A DNA stretch of 11,631 nucleotides. Source: Pseudomonas sp. (GTDB lineage: Bacteria > Pseudomonadota > Gammaproteobacteria > Pseudomonadales > Pseudomonadaceae). The stretch is taken from NCBI GenBank assembly GCA_029239415.1, contig JAQZAY010000095.1:1-11631 (forward strand), given 5' to 3'. This document shows, in pieces, positions 5,742-11,631 of the stretch (position 1 is the first letter of the stretch; every line of letters starts with the position of its first letter). A program made the position numbers and the translations under genes. The notes under the pieces are model-generated. The model saw nothing but the letters and a program-made list of their open reading frames with translations, did no database searches and was not told the origin of the DNA.

Positions 5742-8459
5742 ATGACCGATCTGTCCCGTATCCAAGGATTCAGCAGCCAGGCTCTGGGCCTGTTGGACGG
5801 GCGTTTCTATCGACCGCCACTGCCCGAGGGGCATGTCGCGCGGCCGCGGTTGTGCCAGCGCCTGCAGGCAGGCCTGCAAGGGCGCCTGCTGCTGATCAAT
5901 GCGCCGGCCGGCTTTGGCAAGAGCTCCCTGGCCATCGAGTTCAGCCAGGGCTTGCCTGCGCATTGGCGCAGCCTGTGGCTCGGGTTGAGCCAGCGCGACA
6001 GCGATCCGGGACGGTTCCTCGAGCGCTTGCTCGAAGGCTTGCACCAGTACTGCCCGGCGCTGGGCGGCCAGGCCATGGGCCTGCTGAAAATGCGCCAGCG
6101 GCACCAGCCGTTCGCGTTCGAGCAATGGCTGGACGGGCTGCTCGACGAGCTTGCCCTGTACCTGCAGCCCAGCGCGCCATTGCTGCTGGTGCTCGACGAC
6201 TACCACCTCGCCCAGGGCCCGGTGCTCGACCGTTGCCTGCAGTTTTTCATCGGTCACCTGCCCGTCGGGCTGGTGCTGCTGGTCACCAGCCGCCAGCGCC
6301 CCGACTGGCACCTGGCACGGCTGCGCCTGTCACACCATCTGGTCGAGCTCAACGAACAGGACCTGCGCCTGACCGCCGATGAGTCCCTGGCGGTCATCGG
6401 CCGCCAGCCCACCGGCCTGCGCGGCCAGGCGCTGGACAACCTGATCCAGCGCAGTGATGGCTGGGTCGCCGGCCTGCGCTTCTGGCAACTGGCGGCCAGC
6501 GAGTCTAGCGATGACAGCGCAATGCCCCAGGCGCTGCATGGCGGCGAGGGCTTGATCCGCGACTACTTGCTCGAGGAAGTCATCGAGATCCTGCCGCCTG
6601 ACGTGCATGCATTCCTGTATGACACCGCCTGCCAGGAGCGTTTCTGCGCCCAGTTGTGCGATGCGCTGCGGGGCAGTGGCGACAGCGCCGGGATCTTGCG
6701 CTACCTGCAGGCTCACCAGGTGTTCCTGGTTCCGCTGGACGAGCATGGCCAGTGGTTTCGCTACCACCACCTGTTCTCCGACCTGCTGCGCAGCCGCCAG
6801 GACAGCCAGGCGCTGGCCGGCCTGCACCTGAGGGCCTGCCGCTGGTTCGAGGCGCAAGGCCTGCTTGACGAAGCCGTCGAGCAGGCCTTGCGCGCGGGTC
6901 ATCTGGATGTGGCGGCCGACCTGGTACAGAGTCTTTCCGAAGAGCAGCTGCTTGCCGAGCAGAACGTGGGCATGCTGCTGCGCTGGAAAATGGACCTGCC
7001 CGACAGCCTGCTGGTCAGCACACCGCGGCTGATCGTGCTGTACAGCTGGGCCTTGGGACTGGCCTGCCAGCTCGACGCCGCCGAAGAATTGGCCAGTCAC
7101 CTCAGCCGCTTCCTGCCCGCGCCGTCGGCCACCGCGCAAAAATCCATGCTGGCGCAGTGGCTGGCGCTCAGCGGCGTGATCGCCCGGGGCCGGGGCGAGC
7201 GCGAGCGCACCCTGGCCTACTGCGGCGAAGCGCTGGAAAGCCTGCCGGCCAAGCGTTATGGGCAACGCCTGGTGTGCCTTTCGACCTTGTCGAACCTGGC
7301 CATCGCCGAGGGCGATTTCTGGCGCGCGCGGGGCTGCAACCGCGAGGCGCTGGAGCTGGCCCAGCGGGTCGACAATCCGCTGTTCGAAGCCATGGCTCAC
7401 TATGACCGCGCCCGCGTGTTGCACGCCCGCGGCGAGGTCCTGCGCGCGCTGGACGAAGTGCGCCAGGGCCTGCAGCGCTTGCAAGGGCTGTCGGCGCAAC
7501 GTCTGTATGCGGCCCGGGCGCGCCTGACCTTGTACGAGGGGTTTCTGCTGGTGACGCGCCTGCAGCCCGACCAGGGGCGCAGCCGCTTGCGCGCGGGGCT
7601 GAGCGAAGCGCGGGCCTGCCGCGATATCAGTGTGCTGATCGGGCACTGCGCGATCGCTTCGCTCGATGGCAAGGAAGGGCGCTTTGCCGATGCCTTCGCC
7701 GAGCTGGCCGAGGCCGAGCGGCTGATGCATATCTGGGATGTACCGCCCATTTTCTACCTCGCCATGATCACCCTGATAAAGTGCGAGCTGTGGCTGGCCC
7801 AGGGCCGCACCGACCTTGCCGAATCCTGGCTGCTACGCCTCGGACAGACCTACGGCGGCGAGCAGGCGGCGGCCGCGCCGGAGTTCCACCCCCTGTTGCC
7901 GTTGCACATCGAGTTGCAGCAAGCCTTGCTCGAGCGTACCCAGGGACGCCTTGCCGAGTCGTCCCGGCGCTTGCAAGCGCTGGCCAAGCGCGGCCAGGCC
8001 AGCGGTGGATCGATGCTCAGTGTCTGTGCCCTTTGCCAGTGGATCGGCCTGCTGCTGGCCAGTGACCGCGAGCTGCAGGCCCGAGGCCTGCTGCCGCTGG
8101 CGTTGGCGGCGGGGCAGGGCGGGGCGTTGCAACCCTTCCAGCGACTGATCGAGGAACAGCCACAATGGCTGCGCGAGCAATTGGACAGCCATCCGGCAGG
8201 CCCGCTGCAGCTCAGCCTGCTGGCGCTGCTGCCCCAGGCGCGCCCGCCTGTCGCGGCAACTACCGACAGCCTGAGCAGCCGCGAGATGGCCGTGCTCGAA
8301 TTGATCGCCCAGGGCTGCTCGAACCAGCAGATCAGTGAGCGGCTGTTCATTTCCCTGCACACCGTCAAGACCCACGCCAGCCACATCAACAGCAAGCTCG
8401 GCGTCGAGCGGCGAACCCAGGCGGTCGCGCGCGCCAAGGCGCTGGGCCTGCTGGCCTAG
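5742..8459 (+). CDS. MalT/AlkS-type LuxR-family transcriptional regulator with STAND ATPase
   Basis: A 905-residue regulator. The N terminus carries a nucleotide-binding domain with Walker A NAPAGFGKSS (residues 53-62, K60) and Walker B LLLVLDDYH (D152-D153). A long helical, TPR-like middle region runs from about residue 340 to 830. The last 64 residues are a LuxR-type helix-turn-helix (LSSREMAVLELIAQGCSN... HTVKTHASHINSKLGV). This is the layout of MalT and of AlkS, ATP-dependent activators that oligomerise on binding a small molecule. No LuxI or autoinducer-binding domain is present. ATG 5742 is the first start codon in frame after the terminator upstream, although its ribosome site is weak. 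Extending further would translate the terminator hairpin into a false hydrophobic stretch. Its place directly after the DUF1302/DUF1329 operon suggests it controls that operon and perhaps the ligase (inference); the effector is unknown. Confidence 0.88.
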   Translation: MTDLSRIQGFSSQALGLLDGRFYRPPLPEGHVARPRLCQRLQAGLQGRLLLINAPAGFGKSSLAIEFSQGLPAHWRSLWLGLSQRDSDPGRFLERLLEGLHQYCPALGGQAMGLLKMRQRHQPFAFEQWLDGLLDELALYLQPSAPLLLVLDDYHLAQGPVLDRCLQFFIGHLPVGLVLLVTSRQRPDWHLARLRLSHHLVELNEQDLRLTADESLAVIGRQPTGLRGQALDNLIQRSDGWVAGLRFWQLAASESSDDSAMPQALHGGEGLIRDYLLEEVIEILPPDVHAFLYDTACQERFCAQLCDALRGSGDSAGILRYLQAHQVFLVPLDEHGQWFRYHHLFSDLLRSRQDSQALAGLHLRACRWFEAQGLLDEAVEQALRAGHLDVAADLVQSLSEEQLLAEQNVGMLLRWKMDLPDSLLVSTPRLIVLYSWALGLACQLDAAEELASHLSRFLPAPSATAQKSMLAQWLALSGVIARGRGERERTLAYCGEALESLPAKRYGQRLVCLSTLSNLAIAEGDFWRARGCNREALELAQRVDNPLFEAMAHYDRARVLHARGEVLRALDEVRQGLQRLQGLSAQRLYAARARLTLYEGFLLVTRLQPDQGRSRLRAGLSEARACRDISVLIGHCAIASLDGKEGRFADAFAELAEAERLMHIWDVPPIFYLAMITLIKCELWLAQGRTDLAESWLLRLGQTYGGEQAAAAPEFHPLLPLHIELQQALLERTQGRLAESSRRLQALAKRGQASGGSMLSVCALCQWIGLLLASDRELQARGLLPLALAAGQGGALQPFQRLIEEQPQWLREQLDSHPAGPLQLSLLALLPQARPPVAATTDSLSSREMAVLELIAQGCSNQQISERLFISLHTVKTHASHINSKLGVERRTQAVARAKALGLLA

Positions 8460-8526
8460 ACATCTTTCGCCCGCTGGCGGTACTCATCTTTGCGTGCGCG
8501 CTGCCGATAACCTGTCCAGCATGTGC

Positions 8527-8556
8527 CGGCGCGTCAGCGCCGCTCCCCCTTTTCTT
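8527..8556 (+). terminator. GC-rich hairpin with T-rich tail between regulator and response-regulator genes
   Basis: CGGCGC (8527-8532) and GCGCCG (8537-8542) form a 6-bp stem with a GTCA loop, followed by CTCCCCC and then TTTTCTT (8550-8556). It resembles an intrinsic terminator, but the C run separates the stem from the T tract, which weakens it. It ends about 18 bases before the response-regulator start, so it could also act as an attenuator. No clear promoter is seen at 8460-8526, so the two-component genes may depend partly on read-through from upstream. Confidence 0.35.
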
Positions 8557-8573
8557 CATGGCAGGTCATGTTG

Positions 8574-10196
8574 ATGCTGCAGTACGGGCAAAAGAGTTTT
8601 CTGATCGTCGATGACTATTCCGACTTCCGCACCGCCACTCGCTCCATGCTGCGCGAGCTCGGGGTGCGCGAGGTGGACACCGCCGACAGCGGCGAGCAGG
8701 CCCTGCGCCTGTGCGCGCAAAAGCGCTATGACTTCATCCTCCAGGATTTCCACCTGGGCGATGGCAGGAAAAACGGCCAGCAGGTGCTCGAGGACCTGAT
8801 CCTCGACAAGCTGATCAGCCATGAGTGCGTGTTCGTCATGGTCACGGCCGAGACCAGCCAGGCCATTGTGCTCAGTGCCCTGGAGCACGAGCCGGACGCC
8901 TACCTGACCAAGCCCTTCAACCGCATGGGCCTGGCCCAGCGCCTGGAAAAGCTGGTGCAGCGCAAGACCCTGCTCAAACCCATTCTTCAGGCCCTGGACC
9001 GGGCGCGCCCTGCCGAGGTGCTGGCTGCCTGCGCCGAGCTGTGCAAGCAGGACCCGCGCTTTGCGCCACTGTGCCTGCGCTACCGCGCCGATGCCCTGCG
9101 TGACCTGGGCCGGGTCGACGAGCTGGAGAAGTTCCTCCAGAGCATCCTGGCCAGCCGTGCCACGCCCTGGGCCTACGCCGCGCTGGGCAACCTGATGCAC
9201 AGGCGCGGGCAATACAAGCAGGCGCAGGGTGTTTTCGAGCAAGCCCTCAAGGCATTCCCGATCATGCCTGGGCTGTACGACGGCATGGCCGATGCCCTGG
9301 TGGCCCAAGGCGATAGCAAGCGCGCACAGGCCATGCTCGAGGAGGCCGTGCGTCTTTCGCCGCTGGCCGTCCGACGGCAGGCGGCGCTGGGCAAGCTGGC
9401 GCTCGACAACGAGGATTTCGAAGGTGCCTCGAAGGCTTTCCGGCATGCGGTCAGCCAAGGCCAGAGCTCACGCTACAAGAATCCGGAGAGCAACCTGGGC
9501 CTGGTCCAGGCGCTGATGAACAAGAACACCGGCAATGGCCTCGATGCTCGTACGCGGGTCGAGATCAATACCGTGCTCGGCGAGGTCGCCAAGGAAAACG
9601 GCGAAGACCAGGGCCTGCAGGTGCGTGCGCGGCTGATGAAGGCCGCCAGCCTGCAGCAAGGTGGCGATCCCGACACCGCCGCCAAGCTGACCGAGCAAGC
9701 CATGCAGCGCCTGGACAAGATGGATCAGTTCTTCTCGGTCGACGCCGCCTTGACCGTGGCCAGGCAGCTGCAGCAGCTGGGGCAGGAGGCGGCGGGCACC
9801 TCGATTCTCAAGGGGTGCGTGGAAACCTATGGTGACGACCCCAAGGTCATGCAGGACGTTGCCAAGCTGACGGACGACCCCGGCGTGCTCGGCGCTGTCA
9901 GCGAAGCGCTCGACCTCAACCGCCAGGGTGTGCGCAGCTACCAGGCCGGCCAGCTGGGCGAGGCGCTGGAGATGTTCCGCCGCGCCCTGGTGCTGCAACC
10001 CAGGAACATCAGCATTGCGCTCAACACGGCCCAGGCGCTGCTGCGCATGGCCGCCGACAGCGCCTCGGCGGCACTCCTGCAACAGACACTCCTGCAAGAG
10101 TGCCGCCAGTGCCTGTCCAGCGTGGCCGGCATACCTGCCAGCGACAGTCGTTACGAGCGATTCCGCAAACTGCATATCCGAGCGTTTGGCGCATGA
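8574..10196 (+). CDS. Response regulator with C-terminal TPR repeats
   Basis: A 540-residue protein. Residues 7-125 are a receiver domain with every key residue: acidic pair D13-D14, phosphoacceptor D58 (FILQDFHLGDG), T91 (MVTAE), Y110 and K113 (YLTKPF). The remainder holds no DNA-binding, GGDEF, EAL, HD-GYP or methylesterase motif. It contains tetratricopeptide-like repeats, clearest at about 198-295 (YAALGNLMHRRGQYKQAQGV, then DGMADALVAQGDSKRAQAML) and 447-490 (GVRSYQAGQLGEALEMFRRA). The output is therefore probably binding to a partner protein. ATG 8574 is preferred because AGG at 8563-8565 lies 8 bases upstream; the ATG at 8568 would leave only 2 bases and adds two residues. The stop overlaps the start of the histidine kinase gene (ATGA), indicating translational coupling and a cognate pair. 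Confidence 0.87.
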   Translation: MLQYGQKSFLIVDDYSDFRTATRSMLRELGVREVDTADSGEQALRLCAQKRYDFILQDFHLGDGRKNGQQVLEDLILDKLISHECVFVMVTAETSQAIVLSALEHEPDAYLTKPFNRMGLAQRLEKLVQRKTLLKPILQALDRARPAEVLAACAELCKQDPRFAPLCLRYRADALRDLGRVDELEKFLQSILASRATPWAYAALGNLMHRRGQYKQAQGVFEQALKAFPIMPGLYDGMADALVAQGDSKRAQAMLEEAVRLSPLAVRRQAALGKLALDNEDFEGASKAFRHAVSQGQSSRYKNPESNLGLVQALMNKNTGNGLDARTRVEINTVLGEVAKENGEDQGLQVRARLMKAASLQQGGDPDTAAKLTEQAMQRLDKMDQFFSVDAALTVARQLQQLGQEAAGTSILKGCVETYGDDPKVMQDVAKLTDDPGVLGAVSEALDLNRQGVRSYQAGQLGEALEMFRRALVLQPRNISIALNTAQALLRMAADSASAALLQQTLLQECRQCLSSVAGIPASDSRYERFRKLHIRAFGA

Positions 10197-10885
10197 ACCC
10201 AGACAACCAGGGACTGGACTTTTCCACGGTGATCGCCTCCACCGTGCACGACATGAAAAACTCCCTCGCCGCCTTGACCCAGGCCCATGGCCAGTGGCTG
10301 GCGCGCCTGCCCGAGGCGCTGCGCGAAGGCAGCGAGCAGGGCGTGATCGAGCACGAGTTCACCCACCTCAACGGCATGCTCGTGCAGTTGCTCGGGCTGT
10401 ACAAGCTCGGCGTCAACCAGTTGCCCATGTGCCCCGACTACCACGAGCTCGACGACTTCATCGAAGCCCAGATCGCCGCCCACGGGGCTGTGCTCAGGCA
10501 CCGCGACCTGCTCGCCACGTGGCGCATCGACACCCCCAACCCGCTGGGCTTCTTCGACCGCGAACTGGTCGCCTCGGTGGTCTCCAACATGCTCGACAAT
10601 GCCATACGGCATGCCGGGCACACCGTGCTGATCGGCATCGAAGAACAGGGTGAGCAGCTGATCATCAGCATCAACGACGACGGCCCGGGTTACCCACAGG
10701 TCATGCTCGATCGCCAGCACGACTACGTGCAGGGAATCGACTCGCGCAGCGGCAGCACCGGGCTGGGCCTGTACTTCGCCGCCAGGATCGCAGGACTGCA
10801 TGAGCGCAATGGCGTCAGGGGACGGATCGAGATCGGCAATGGCGGGGCATTGGGCGGGGGGTTGTTCAGGTTGTATCTGCCTTGA
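10193..10885 (+). CDS. Small cytosolic sensor histidine kinase without input domain
   Basis: A 230-residue protein with the parts of a histidine kinase and little else. The H-box is STVHDMKNSL, with likely phosphorylated H19. The ATPase domain follows, with N-box NMLDNAIRHA (N132, N136), G1 box NDDGPG (161-166) and G2 box GSTGLGLYFA (187-196). No transmembrane helix, PAS, GAF or other sensing domain is seen, so it is cytosolic and must receive its signal through contacts, perhaps via the TPR part of its partner. The start codon overlaps the response-regulator stop by four bases, and this ATG puts the H-box near the N terminus. An upstream in-frame extension would run back inside the response-regulator gene and is unlikely. 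It is shorter than typical kinases but the catalytic motifs look intact. Phosphotransfer to D58 of the adjacent regulator is inferred. Confidence 0.87.
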   Translation: MNPDNQGLDFSTVIASTVHDMKNSLAALTQAHGQWLARLPEALREGSEQGVIEHEFTHLNGMLVQLLGLYKLGVNQLPMCPDYHELDDFIEAQIAAHGAVLRHRDLLATWRIDTPNPLGFFDRELVASVVSNMLDNAIRHAGHTVLIGIEEQGEQLIISINDDGPGYPQVMLDRQHDYVQGIDSRSGSTGLGLYFAARIAGLHERNGVRGRIEIGNGGALGGGLFRLYLP

Positions 10886-11043
10886 GCCGTCTCTGAATTC
10901 TCTGGAATATGGATTACCGATCCCGAGCTTCCAGGCCGTGCCCGAGCGGGCGCTGTCGATCGGCCAGGGAATTATTTGGGCTTTTTACCCTCCAAGGCTG
11001 ACACAGATCCGTATTAGATTCGCTTTCAGTCAGGAGCTTGCCA
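10886..11043. other. Intergenic gap between the kinase and OmpA-family genes
   Basis: No gene is seen. A short hairpin, GCCC-GAGC-GGGC at 10940-10951, lacks a T tract and is a poor terminator. The region becomes AT-richer toward 10970-11020, as expected for a promoter. TTAGAT at 11014-11019 is a plausible -10 element, but no good -35 hexamer lies at proper distance. Confidence 0.4.
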
Positions 11044-11631
11044 ATGTTCACCATGCGTCGTCTGATTCTCGTCGCTACCGCCGCCGCCGTGATGTCCGGT
11101 TGCGCCAGCAACAACCCCTACGACAACCAGGGCCAGGCGCAAGGCTCTAGCGGCGTCAGCAAGACTGCCAAGTACGGCGGCCTGGGTGCCTTGGCCGGTG
11201 CCGTCGCCGGTGCCGCGATCGATCACAACAACCGCGGCAAGGGCGCGCTGATTGGCGCCGCTGCCGTGGGCGCGGCCGCCGCGGGCTATGGCTACTATGC
11301 CGATCGCCAGGAGGCGGCGCTGCGCGAGAGCATGGCCAACACGGGTGTCGAAGTGCAGCGTGAAGGCGATCAGATCAAGCTGATCATGCCGGGCAACATC
11401 ACCTTTGCCACCGATTCGGCAAACATTGCCTCGAGCTTCTACTCGCCGCTGAACAACCTGGCCGGCTCGTTCAAGCAATTCAACCAGAACACCATCGAAG
11501 TGGTGGGCTTCACCGACAGCACAGGCAGCCGCCAGCACAACATGGACCTGTCGCAGCGCCGCGCGCAGGCGGTCAGCACCTACCTGACCTCCCAGGGCGT
11601 GGATGCTTCGCGGGTATCAGTACGCGGCCTG
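11044..11631 (+). CDS. OmpA-family lipoprotein with glycine zipper (3' end outside window)
   Basis: 196 codons are present and the frame stays open to the window end. The N terminus is a lipoprotein signal, MRRLILVATAAAVMSGC, with lipid-modified C20. Residues about 43-80 are a glycine/alanine-rich zipper (GGLGALAGAVAGAAI, then GALIGAAAVGAAAAGYGYY), a segment that inserts in or lies against a membrane. From about residue 95 an OmpA-like peptidoglycan-binding domain follows, with NITFATDSANI and the binding residues D158 (GFTDSTG) and R173 (DLSQRRAQAV), 15 residues apart as in OmpA. It probably tethers the outer membrane to the cell wall, like YiaD-type proteins. AGGAG at 11032-11036 lies 7 bases before ATG 11044. 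The 158-base gap before it suggests its own transcript and no link to the two-component pair. Confidence 0.9.
   Translation, partial: MFTMRRLILVATAAAVMSGCASNNPYDNQGQAQGSSGVSKTAKYGGLGALAGAVAGAAIDHNNRGKGALIGAAAVGAAAAGYGYYADRQEAALRESMANTGVEVQREGDQIKLIMPGNITFATDSANIASSFYSPLNNLAGSFKQFNQNTIEVVGFTDSTGSRQHNMDLSQRRAQAVSTYLTSQGVDASRVSVRGL

Noticed and set aside
5742..8459. Quorum-sensing LuxR receptor
   Set aside because: Only the DNA-binding end is LuxR-like. There is no autoinducer-binding domain and the N terminus is a P-loop ATPase, so it belongs with MalT and AlkS.
2219..10897. 12-base direct repeat GCCGTCTCTGAA at 2219-2230 and 10886-10897
   Set aside because: A few chance 12-base matches are expected in a window of this size, and neither copy has matching flanks or a shared context.

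Overview
The window looks like chromosomal DNA of a high-GC gammaproteobacterium, most probably the Pseudomonas putida group. The support is the codon usage (C or G at most third positions), the purine-rich ribosome binding sites, and a gene set I associate with that group: LysE-type exporter, AMP-forming acyl-CoA ligase, DUF1302 and DUF1329 envelope proteins, MalT/AlkS-type LuxR regulator, soluble two-component pair, OmpA-type lipoprotein. The assignment rests on recognition of protein families, not on a database search. Every supported gene is on the + strand. I see no RNA genes, insertion sequences, phage genes or CRISPR array.

Layout. 1-144 is the tail of a LysE/RhtB-type exporter. 145-269 is a short regulatory gap with a striking set of overlapping palindromes and a promoter-like site. 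270-1952 encodes a complete acyl-CoA ligase. 1953-2273 is a 321-base regulatory region with a good -10 element and a leader able to fold. 2274-4160 and 4187-5551 encode a DUF1302 outer-membrane protein and a DUF1329 periplasmic protein, 26 bases apart, and the pair is closed by a very strong intrinsic terminator (5588-5630). 5742-8459 encodes a 905-residue ATP-binding LuxR-family regulator. 8574-10196 and 10193-10885 encode a response regulator with TPR repeats and a small cytosolic histidine kinase, overlapping by ATGA. 11044 to the window end is the start of an OmpA-family lipoprotein with a glycine zipper.

How the genes may work together (inference). The ligase would activate a hydrophobic carboxylic acid to its CoA thioester. 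The DUF1302/DUF1329 pair would handle the same or a related hydrophobic compound at the outer membrane and periplasm. The large regulator just downstream has the architecture of MalT and AlkS, which respond to a small molecule, so it is a natural candidate to control this block. The TPR response regulator and sensorless kinase look like a separate signalling module that acts through protein-protein contacts. The last lipoprotein is probably an unrelated housekeeping envelope gene.

The least-described parts are the DUF1302/DUF1329 pair (no proven biochemical role that I know of), the two-component module with neither an input domain nor a DNA-binding output, and the nested palindromes in front of the ligase. 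No clearly novel defence or mobile system is visible.
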